The notes below the pieces were generated by a model. It worked only from the letters and a program-made list of their open reading frames with translations, was not told the origin of the DNA and did not search any database. Shown one piece after another: positions 55,921-64,000 of a DNA stretch of 64,000 nucleotides (the stretch's first letter is position 1; each line of letters starts with the position of its first letter). Origin of the DNA: Periplaneta americana (taxonomy: Eukaryota; Arthropoda; Insecta; Blattodea; Blattidae). The DNA lies in contig NC_091132.1 of assembly GCF_040183065.1 (NCBI RefSeq), positions 158,508,102-158,572,101 of the forward strand, given 5' to 3'. The translations under genes and the position numbers were made by a program.

Positions 55921-56469
55921 GACATATTATCTAAGAAACTCAACAAAGGTATTTTTATGTTAAGGAAATTAAAAACACATGTTAGTGTTGAAGTGCTAAA
56001 ATCCGTATACTATGCTCATATCCATAGCTATCTGACGTATGGAATAATAGTTTGGGGTAATGATCCTAAAATAATAAAGTTATTGAAACTACAAAAGAGG
56101 GCAGTAAGAATAATTTGTAATGTTGATAACCGTACACATTGTAAACCTTTATTTCGGAGACTTGAAAATTTAACTGTACCGTTTTTGTATATTTTAAGTT
56201 GTCTAATGTATGTACAAACAAATATTAATAATTTTACTACAAATAGCTCAGTACATAGCTATTCCACAAGGCATAAAAATGATTTAAGAAAAGGACAATA
56301 TAACTACACTACTACTAATAGCAGCTTTGTAGAGATTTGTAAAAAGTTATATAATGTTTTACCCGGCAATATTAGACATTTAAGCTTGAGGCTTTTTAAG
56401 AAAGAAATTAAAAATAAATCAATAGACTTGTCATTATATAATATTGGTGAGTATTTTAACTCTATATAG
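55921..56469 (+). pseudogene. Non-LTR reverse transcriptase, part 3 (C-terminus)
   Basis: The product reads HILSKKLNKG-like, then FMLRKLKTHVSVEVLKSVYY, AHIHSYLTYGIIVWGN, LLKLQKRAVRIICNVDNRTH, CKPLFRRLENLTVPFLYILS and more, ending YFNSI at a TAG. SYLTYGIIVWG followed by LQKRAVRII is the C-terminal signature of jockey/CR1-type reverse transcriptases. The 3'UTR runs to about 56660 and ends in (AATAAT/AAAATA)-rich sequence. This frame of 170 residues has no stop, so the host retrotransposon was young when hit. It lacks the 5' part. Confidence 0.88.
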
Positions 56470-56662
56470 CTGTATAACTTTTAGGGAGAATTGTCCATAT
56501 GATACTATATAATATGATTATCTCATTGTATGTACTGTAACTTATGAACTTATTGCTTAGGCTACTTGTAAATCATGACATTTTCCTATGCTGCATTGTA
56601 CAGTCTTTGGAATGATGTGATTAAAATAATAAATAATAATAAAATAATAAAAATAAAATATA

Positions 56663-57097
56663 ACTATAGCCGAAGCGAGGGTCCACTATAAACGGAAATA
56701 TTCATGTACTTTTTAAAGTCTGAAGGTCGGCACCAACGATTTAGATTCACTATAGCCGAATGTTCACTATATCCAGAATTGACTGTATGTAATTTTTTAA
56801 TAAGTTTCATAACAGACAAATTGTTATACAGTCCGCAGTTTGGAAGATAGACAGATTGGGTTTGCAGTAAAAGCATGACTTTTCACAGGCATTTGGTCTC
56901 TGTATAAACACCAGGGGGTTTCACATAAGTATAAGGACAGGAGTGAAATATCACTTATGGTGGTGTGTCCTTAAATTTTTGGTAAGAGCTGTAGACATGG
57001 TTTCGTGACAATGTGCATTACTGTCTTTCTTATTGCTGCTTGCTTTTCGAAGGTCAAAAAGACAGTGCTCAGGGGAACAGTCTGTACGTCCCGCTTA
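56663..57097. other. No gene seen; repeat-derived
   Basis: AT-rich, between a retrotransposon tail and the decayed ORF1. Phrases such as CACTATAGCCGAATGTTCAC recur imperfectly within it. Confidence 0.35.
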
Positions 57098-58581
57098 CAT
57101 AATAAACGGTAAGCCTTGGACACGGACTGCTCCGCCAGTCCTAGTTAGTTGGATCTCTTCATCAGACATAGCGTCCAGAGTAGAGATGGGTAAAAAATAA
57201 CACAACAGTTATTTTGCAACTGTTCCGGTCTCGGAACTGTTTCAAAAATGAACAGTAGGTCGGAACCTCCTGTTCCGACTCCGAGCTGCTCACTTGCCCA
57301 GCTGTTGCGGGCCCGCAGTACTGCGTTGCGCAAGGCATGTTTCGACTCCGAGACAACAGAGAACAGTCGGAACCCGTTCCGTTGAACCATGACAGCTCCG
57401 GCTACATTGTTCTCGTTGTTCTTCATGTTGAACTTGGAACAAGTTGGAACTTGGAACTTTCACGTGGATGGATGAGGAAGCATGTACATTGAAATCCTTG
57501 TAGTGTGATCATAAGTAATGACACAGAGCGGGGTGAGATGCGAAGTTTAAATTATTACACTTTGGTACAGAGCGTTTCTAACATTTTACGAAGTGTGGGG
57601 GTTTCAGGTTTCATTACTGCTAATATATAAATATATGCAGTAATTATATATTTTATTATTTATGAAATTATAATATAATTATTATTATAAGCAAGCATTA
57701 AGAAAAGTAAAAATAAAAATTTATGATTTTAGTTTTATTTTACTACGTAACACGGAGAACAAAAATTGCATAGGCCTACTACACGTTTTAAATGACATGT
57801 TAAATTTTTTAGTTGGTTACCAACGTATCTTCACGACATTATATACCAATTAGTGTTGCATTCTGACCTTGTATTCAACAGCTGTTTGTCTAATAAACAT
57901 TAAGCTTCTGTCTACAAACACAGCAAGTTTCCAAACTGATTCCAATGTGCATTGGAATGTCATCTATTATCTATAGAGAAGCATGTGTGCTATGATGTCA
58001 TGCCGATAAGATATTTCAAGAGGAGTCCGAGAGAAGACTGCTCCAATGTATGTGCGAGCTGATTGGGGAAGAGGGGGGGTACTGTACCGCTCTTTTGAAC
58101 GACTCCTGAAATGGAGCGAGAGTCAAAGAGATAGCTCGTATCAGTGAACGATTCAAACTCATCTTAACTTGTAACTGTTATTTCGGAACTGTTGTTTGGA
58201 ACTTAGTATTTTTATGGAACAGGAACAGTCGGAACTGTTCCGGGAAAAGAACAACTTCGCCCATCACTAGTCCAGAGAATCCGTATGCACTATTCCCCGC
58301 ATGGTGTTTAGCGAGGAGTGCCGCTCGACTTTAATAGGGTAAGACCCTAGCAACTTGGCTTTCAACAGCGTCTCACTCTGTTTTGGAGATGTAGTCTCGA
58401 TGAGGAGACTACTGTTGCCTAGTCGAGTTGCATTTTTGACCTTCCCAACGAGTCCGTCGATTGCGCGTCTCACGTAAAATGAAGTGATGCTCTCCATTGT
58501 CTTCTCTGTTCCGTCCAAGGTGATACTAATAAACTTTGAAGGCGGCACGTTGACATTTATTTTGTCAGGGTAAAATTCCAT
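57098..58581 (-). pseudogene. Non-LTR retrotransposon ORF1, split by a hAT
   Basis: Minus strand. The N-terminal part (58270-58581) reads MEFYPDKINVNVPPSKF, ISITLDGTEKTMESITSFYV, RRAIDGLVGKVKNATRLGNS, SLLIETTSPKQSETLLKAKL, then IKVERHSSLNTMRGIVHTDS. The line continues across the insertion as LDAMSDEEIQLTRTGGAVR (57180 leftward) to a stop near 57098. The pattern (S-P-F/Y-x-I-x-x-x-I, GSLLIE, Q-x-x-x-L-L, IKVxxHxSLNxxxGIV) is that of the RNA-binding ORF1 of jockey-type elements. With the 1089-bp insert and one octamer removed the frame is continuous. The cysteine knuckles expected further on are missing. Confidence 0.8.
57181..58269. mobile_element. hAT-like element with perfect 8-bp duplication
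   Basis: The ends are TAGAGATGGGTAAA and, in complement, TAGTGATGGGCGAA. The octamer GTCCAGAG is repeated exactly at 57173-57180 and 58270-58277. The 1089-bp body shows many GTTCCG/CGGAAC hexamers near both ends (subterminal sites) and no transposase. Confidence 0.9.
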
Positions 58582-59300
58582 AGCAATTTTCGTTATATGA
58601 CCACCAGTCGTGTCTATTCCCGTCTTCTGTTTTTTTGTTATTTTTTTCTAAGGGAGGGGGAGAAAAGCGCGAGGACATTTACACTGCCCCCCCCCTACGG
58701 ATCCGTCGGTGTGAGCCTGCCACCGGGGGGGGGTGAAAGAAAAAGACACCTAAAAATTGTTTGCAGACTGTGCCGGCTATGAGGATCCCCCACAGCCCGA
58801 TCCCAAGCAACCCACCTCATGCAAGTTACCCTTCAAACTGGATATGACACACCTAATGGCAAGTCTTACACCAGAGGCGTGTCGCAGTTTGATGTCCCTA
58901 CCACGGGAATAACCGCCCGTGGTTCTCTACTCAATGCTGAACAATCCCAGGACTATCCAACTTCAGAAGACTTGTGGTTGATTACACTGCGACACCCAGA
59001 AGTCAGTGGTAACACGTCGGAACGATATATCCGCCCCGGCGACCAGAATCTTAATCGCCCAAAGCCCCCATTGGGGCTCTACGTGAGTGTACTTCATCTC
59101 CGGTCCGGGATCAGCAGCTAGACTTGCATATAGGGGAAGTATGAAGGGTCCACTATTGCTTCGTTGCTGGGCGCCCTGACGGGCTACACAATTCGGAAGA
59201 CGCGCTCGAAACCGTAGGACATGACCACGGAGATTCGAAAGATCCCCGCTGGTGAGACGGGAGTTATAAGCCTAAGAATCTTAACCTAAGAATGAATAGA
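58582..59300 (-). other. Probable 5'UTR of the ORF1 retrotransposon
   Basis: GC-rich leader directly upstream (minus sense) of the ORF1 ATG at 58581, with C- and G-runs at 58686-58734 and no long frame of its own. Composition changes back to average near 59300, which would be the element's 5' end. The exact boundary is not fixed. Confidence 0.45.
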
Positions 59301-60151
59301 CATATGTAGAAGAGGAAGAAGTATGTGCCTCACCAGGCATTCGTAAGAAATCCCGTCACGTAGGCGGACGTGGCAAGTCTATACAGCGGGGATGAAAAGG
59401 TGAAAATGGCTGTGATGATGTGGTTGGCGTTCCGCATACAATGGTGGCCGGCAGTGAGAAAGATAGAGATGAAAAAGACGCGAGAGCGAAAAGGGCTGGG
59501 TGATGGTAAGTCGATTAGTGGTAGAAAAGAAGAGGACGAGAGCCACCATTGCACCCCCTGGTCACCAACTTGGAGGAACCCACCTCGACCAGTCCACGTT
59601 AGAGTTTCAAGCATTGGCGGCTCCTGCGTATTTCTTAAGACGAGGAAAGAAGTTAACAGCACGAAATGATACCTTCTTGAATAAAACATGCTACAAATTA
59701 GCCTACATGCATACATTGAAGACCAGGTAGCGTTGGGGTTGGCCTTCCCTTCTGTATAACAATAATCTGTTCTTGTAAACTGAGTTTGCTAAATTTTACA
59801 AAATATATTATGTTTTCACTTCCAATCATTATTGAATAATTGCACAAATTAACAATTACAAGGAAATTCACAAACTCGCAGCATTTCTCGCGCACACTAC
59901 AGCATCACACGTGTTGGAAGAGACTATAGCTACTAACACGTAATCGGAACCGTTTTACGGAAATGGGAATGGGAAATAATCTGAGGAAAGCGAGAACACT
60001 GCACCCAACCAAGTGTTGCCACATGTACATTTTACAAGATCAGTATCACATGCTTTTGAAGAATGTCAGGTCTTGTGGCTGTTGCCCTGCCTAGTAGACA
60101 ATGAATGGAAGTGAATTTCAGGGGCCAAAAGACCTGCGATACTAACGTAGA
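59301..60151. other. No gene seen
   Basis: Two short plus-strand frames (59370-59669, 59500-59730) overlap in different phases and carry no recognisable domain. The rest is AT-rich. Confidence 0.35.
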
Positions 60152-60419
60152 GCCACCGGCGTGGCTCAGTCGGTTAAGGCGCTTGTCTGCCGGTCTGAAG
60201 TTGCGTTCGGGCGCGGGTTCGATCCCCGCTTGGGCTGATTACCTGGTTGGGTTTTTTTCCGAGGTTTTCCCCAACCGTAATGTGAATGCAAGGTAATCTC
60301 TGGCGAATCCTCGGCCTCATCTCGCCAAATATCATCTCGCTATCACCAATCTCATCGACGCTAAATAAGCTAGTAGTTGATACAGCGTCGTTAAATAACC
60401 AACTAAAATAAAAAATAAA
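60152..60419 (+). mobile_element. tRNA-derived SINE, family B, full length
   Basis: The head is GCCACCGGCGTGGCTCAGTC (box A TGGCTCAGTCGG) with box B GGTTCGATCCC. The tail is GATACAGCGTCGTTAAATAA. It is flanked by ACTAACGTAGA at 60141-60151 and 60420-60430. It is the reference copy for this family in the window. Confidence 0.94.
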
Positions 60420-60599
60420 ACTAACGTAGAACTAACTACTTCCTCTTTGTTTTATATAAACCCAACTTTAACTTTCAGATATCCTTGAAAGATTGAAACC
60501 ATGAATATTAGCCTATATAAAGTGCAATGATCAATATTTATTTATAATTAAAAAAAAAGTTTATATCGTATCTTTCATAGCTTTGCGTTAAAATGGTTT

Positions 60600-61130
60600 T
60601 ATTGTGTCTCCTCCTAGATGTGTTATAGTCTGGTTGAATGCAAAATCGTTAGATGGCAGCGGTAGCGAGATTGCTGCACGAGCAGTCGGTTTCTACTTCC
60701 CGCCCATGCGCTGATGCAGAGGACGATCTCCTCCCTATCCGTTCATTTACTTGCTTTAAAAGTCTGCTTCTTTCACTGGCCGCTAGTGCGCTGTTATCTA
60801 TGTGTGTTAACTGCAGTAAAGGAGGAATGGATTGACTTTCCTCCACACAAACAATCTCGCATCTTTCTCACAGTTTTCTAGCAGCACATGAGCGGGCGTC
60901 GTTTAAAACTCGATCAACCGAGGTTTTCTCATAGCCGAGAACTTAAAAATTATCGAATCTTCATCGAAGGCATTTTGGGGCGAAATGCATGTCGCCATAA
61001 TTTGTGGGAGTATACTGAGGTTGTTGTATGGGATTTTGCGAAAGGTAATTCGCAAGTTAGGCTACGCGTTCGCGTGTATGAGGATACGCGAGTTTCGAAG
61101 TTAATTAGTGACTGATGGTATGGAATATAC
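60600..61130 (+). other. CpG-richer patch, possible promoter and first exon
   Basis: This 500-bp stretch has clearly more CG dinucleotides than its surroundings. An ATG at 60888 opens 75 codons beginning MSGRRLKLDQPRFSHSRELK. A GCGAAAG/GTAATT donor-like site lies after WDFAKG. I recognise no domain. It may be the 5' end of a plus-strand gene or just a less methylated patch. Confidence 0.25.
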
Positions 61131-61374
61131 ACCCGAGTTTAGAAAACGTCCCATTCTAACATTTGGTGATTCATTAGGGAATTTTGTCATTTATAAGGGT
61201 AATTGATAATGTCTTATGTTTACTAAGATCAGTAACGTTAAATGGGTATTCTTGCCTGGTTTAGTTCCGTGATTGTTTCTCTTCCCCCCAACCTCTCTCT
61301 CTGCGGTAATGGTTATTTGTGCTGGTATGAGGTGTGGATGTGCGTTTTATTTTGTTTGCCGTATTCTAAAATAT
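61131..61374. other. No feature seen
   Basis: Short AT-rich spacer before the 3' end of the retrotransposon fragment on the minus strand. Confidence 0.3.
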
Positions 61375-61715
61375 TACATATTTTATTTATTCATTTGTTG
61401 TTGAACATAACAGGCAAAGTCCAATTACAATGTTCACGACTAACAAATTCATAATTCATATTGAAAATATCAACATTCGGATGAGGATGTAATTTATTGT
61501 ATAACTGTAAAATTTGGAAAACTGGGAAATTTTTGTGGGATTCAGTATTTCTCTTTCGTATGTAAAATAAATTTCGAAATTTCATTTTAAGCTTAGGTGC
61601 ATAAAATGTTATATAAGAAAATAAAGCAACACCGTCAAACTTATTGTTAACAATTTCATAAAGAAAGTTTAAAGATTGACAATTTCGTCTAATATACATA
61701 ATTGATTGTCATATG
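61375..61715 (-). pseudogene. jockey/CR1-like reverse transcriptase, C-terminal fragment
   Basis: Minus-strand frame: SLNFLYEIVNNKFDGVALFS, YITFYAPKLKMKFRNLFYIR, KRNTESHKNFPVFQILQLYN, then KLHPHPNVDIFNMNYEF and a stop at 61391. The order FLYxIxNxxFD...xxFxxPxxxxR...F...R(T)xxxxxxP(I)xRxxxLYN matches the end of CR1/jockey-type polyproteins. It is a 5'-truncated copy with an A-rich tail (TGAATAAATAAAATATG) at about 61375. The 102-residue stretch has no stop. Confidence 0.72.
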
Positions 61716-62219
61716 ATAGCTCGGTTTATATTCTATTTGCGTTTGAATTCCTTATGTATTGGCATTCCGAATATTGCTTTGCGCAATAGGAATTTGTGTG
61801 CAATCAAGTTGGAATGTGAAGGGAGTATTTTCTATAACATTTATGTAGCGATACATTTAAACTGATTGAAATATTTTTATTGGGATGATATAATTTTTAT
61901 TGTATCACATACTAGAGATGGACGTAGGATAGAAATTAGTTATTTGTAATACTTAAATTTGTTACATATATCTTTATTGGTATCGTCACATTTGTTTGTA
62001 ATCATTTGTTTCTATGTTAACTTCACTATTGTGTTTGATATCTCATTTTCTCATTTGTAATGTGTCTAAAGATTTCATTCAGTCAATTATATTGTTTGTT
62101 ACTAAACACATGTATTCATTATTCTAATTCATTGATCACTTTTACGATCTGACGAGTGGCAATACAGGTGGTGTATTAGGTGGAAACCAGGTAGTGTCTG
62201 GTTCACTGTATACTGGCGT
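61716..62219. other. 3' flank of zinc-finger gene 2
   Basis: Non-coding AT-rich DNA. A minus-strand AATAAA at 61877-61882 is a possible polyadenylation signal for gene 2, about 400 bp after its stop. Confidence 0.3.
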
Positions 62220-62284
62220 TCATGGACCTTAAAGTTACTCGGATCGCAGAACATTATTTCACACACCTAGCATTTGAATGGTTC
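62220..62284 (-). pseudogene. Remnant of a twelfth zinc finger after the stop
   Basis: Directly after the TAG the same frame continues EPFKC, a stop, VCEIMFCDPSNFKVHERQY. The linker, both Cys, the first His and the core Phe are in register with a C2H2 finger. However, two stops precede or interrupt it and the last His reads Tyr. The protein thus once had at least twelve fingers. Confidence 0.8.
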
Positions 62285-63369
62285 CTAATCAATATGTTGG
62301 CGTTTGTGTATTTTAAGGTTATTCGACTGCGCAAAGCACTTTCCACAAACATCGCATTTGTATGGTTTCTCACCAGTATGCTGGCGTATGTGTTGTTGTA
62401 TATGACTTTGGGTCGAAAAACACTTTCCACAAACATCGCATTTGAATGGTTTCTCACCAGTATGCCGCCGTATGTGGACTTTCAGGTTAGTAAGAAGCGA
62501 GAAGCACTTCCCGCAATCATTGCATCTGAATGGTTTGTCACCTATGTGAACCCGTTCATGCCTTCTCAGAGTATTTCTCCGTGAGAAGCACTTTCCACAG
62601 GTATGACAGCTGAATGGTTTTTCACCAGTATGAATGCGATCATGACACTTTAAGCCACTCTGATCCAAGAAGCACTTCCCACAAACAACGCACTGGTATG
62701 ATTTAATTCCAGTATGCCGCCGTTTGTGGATTTCTAGAGAAGCAAAAACAGAGTAACATTTATCACAATCATCGCATTTGAATGGTTTCTCACCAGTGTG
62801 GAGACGTTCATGTATTTTAAGATTAGTACTTTGAGAAAAACACATTCCACAAAATTGGCATTTGAATGGTTTTTCATCAGTATGAGTGCGACCATGGTAA
62901 TGTAAGCTGCTCCGTTGCGAAAAACACTTACCACAAACATCGCATTTAAATGGTTTGTCGCCAGTATGAAACCGAAAATGACACTTTAAGCTACTACGTT
63001 GTGAAAAACACTTTCCACAAACATCACATTTCAATGGTTTCTCGCTCGTGTGTTGCAGTTTGTGCGATGTTAGTGAATTTTCATGAGAGAAACACAATCC
63101 ACACACACCGCATTTGAATGGATCCTCGCCCTTGTGCAGCAGGCATGTATGTTTTTTTAAGGTATCCGACGAAGAGAAACATTTTCCACAGATACCGCAT
63201 GTGATCAGCTTAGCACCTGCACTACGGAGCAACATTTTTGCTGGCGAAGCAGAAAGTTTGGCAGTCTGATTGATAGTAGTGAGCTCTTCCTTTGGAAATC
63301 CTTCGCAGTACGATAATACAGATTTGTCATGTGTGTCTGCAATCCTTGATACACTTCTGTCATTGGTGT
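62285..63369 (-). CDS. Zinc-finger gene 2, terminal exon, eleven C2H2 fingers
   Basis: A probable nuclear DNA-binding transcription regulator. The exon encodes a linker (DTNDRSVSRIADTHDKSV...) of about 70 residues and then eleven C2H2 fingers in a row. The first is LITCGICGKCFSSSDTLKKH and the last YKCDVCGKCFAQSNNLKIHK. Most fit C-x2-C-x12-H-x3-H joined by HTGEKPF-type linkers. Some linkers are altered (HTSEKPL, HTDEKPF, HTGIKSY, HIGDKPF), and fingers 3 and 4 share the same QRSSL contact region, suggesting a recent duplication. The frame is open to 63502, but an acceptor TATGATAGTTTTGCAG/ACACC puts the exon start at 63369; earlier residues are probably intron. Upstream exons lie beyond the window. 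The stop is in the linker after finger 11. Confidence 0.9.
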
Positions 63370-63630
63370 CTGCAAAACTATCATAAAAATATATCATTAG
63401 TCTATGAAAGTCACATGAATTCAGTACGGATACTGTAAAATGTTGCGACATCACACATTTTTTTACAGTTTTTAGTGTGTAACTTTCTAGGCGGCTATAC
63501 ATTTTATTCTTTTCTTGTTACAATGTAACATTTACCTTTTTTAAGCATAATCCAATAATTACTTTTTGTGTATACTTAAAAACGAAAATATTTACAAAGC
63601 ACAAATCCTGTCTGATGTCACATTTTTAGT

Positions 63631-63871
63631 AAGTTATTTTACGACTCTGTACCAACATCTCAGGTTATTTAGTATCTGAATGAGATGAAGGCAATAATGC
63701 CGGTGAAATGAGTCAGGGTCCAGCACCGATAGTTACCCAGCATTTGCTCATATTGGGTTGAGGGAAAACCCAGGGAAAAAACTTCAACAAAGTAGCTTGA
63801 CCCAATTGGGATTCGGACCCGGGCAACTGGTTTCGCGGCCAGATGTGGTAACGTTACTCCACAGATGTGAA
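63631..63871 (-). mobile_element. tRNA-derived SINE, family A
   Basis: Minus-strand copy with tail AAGTTATTTTACGACTCTGT, a diverged body (GGGTTGAGGGAAAACCCAGG) and head GGTTTCGCGGCCAGATGTGG. It lies in the intron upstream of the gene 2 finger exon. Confidence 0.88.
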
Positions 63872-63954
63872 CTGTGTGATGTCACTCCATACATCGAGCT
63901 GATTTCGGATACCAGTTTTTTCTTACTTTATATAATGTATTACATGATACAGTT

Positions 63955-64000
63955 TGACGTGGCCCGGGTTCGATTCCCGGTTGGGGCAAGTTACCTGGTT
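63955..64000 (+). mobile_element. SINE family A, cut by the window end
   Basis: The box B region GGCCCGGGTTCGATTCCCGG followed by TTGGGGCAAGTTACCTGGTT. The head upstream is missing or very diverged, and the copy runs past base 64000. Confidence 0.8.

Noticed and set aside
63370..63502. N-terminal 44 residues of the zinc-finger frame as coding
   Set aside because: A T-rich tract and TTTTGCAG acceptor end at 63370, so these residues are more likely intron.

Overview
This looks like about 64 kb of a large, AT-rich, transposon-saturated arthropod genome. It is almost certainly an insect, and a cockroach-type (Blattodea) genome is my best guess. The guess rests on the intron/exon structure, several tRNA-headed SINE families, R2-like, RTE-like and jockey/CR1-like non-LTR fragments, and Tc1, mariner, hAT, pogo and Harbinger debris. 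It also rests on C2H2 zinc-finger genes with an acidic, psi-K-x-E-rich N-terminal region. There are no bacterial-type operons, rRNA genes or CRISPR arrays. The species call is inference.

Cellular genes: two minus-strand zinc-finger genes can be supported. Gene 1 shows three small coding exons with good splice sites (15979-16076 with the ATG, 8065-8202, 3827-3909). The phases join perfectly and code for the N-terminal part. Its finger exon would lie beyond base 1. Gene 2 is the terminal exon 62285-63369, with eleven C2H2 fingers plus the wreck of a twelfth; its upstream exons lie beyond base 64000. Everything between these genes, and most of the intron sequence, is repeats.

Layout: 0-20 kb is gene 1, with introns carrying a hAT-like element holding an R2-like fragment, an inverted SINE pair, a Tc1 element with TA duplication, a hAT with a perfect 8-bp duplication, a degenerate DUF4817/mariner-type transposase and a nearly intact mariner upstream of exon 1. 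The 21-38 kb part is a very large inverted repeat. Its arms carry a 20-bp satellite (21.5-24.1 kb on one strand, 33.7-37.5 kb on the other), and its centre holds (TA)n tracts, back-to-back RTE 3' ends and a 2.35-kb hAT. At 37851-41741 is a 3.9-kb element with CACTGCC ends and a perfect 7-bp duplication (P-superfamily/Galileo-like), with a 60-bp hairpin array inside. At 43.9-45.3 kb lies a Harbinger nuclease pseudogene broken by a MITE and a SINE.

The most striking object is 45780-55475: a 9.7-kb, spacerless, almost perfect palindrome with 39-bp tandem repeats at its centre. It is flanked by the 7-bp direct repeat ATCTTGA and sits inside the reverse transcriptase of a non-LTR element. Removing the palindrome and one copy of the 7-mer restores the reading frame. 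One arm carries a younger SINE with its own target duplication, so the two arms are not simply a mirrored assembly error. A cysteine-rich domain resembling the piggyBac C-terminus and intron-like splice signals lie in each arm. The rest (56-62 kb) is more nested retrotransposon sequence, including an ORF1 interrupted in frame by a 1.1-kb hAT-like element with a perfect 8-bp duplication.
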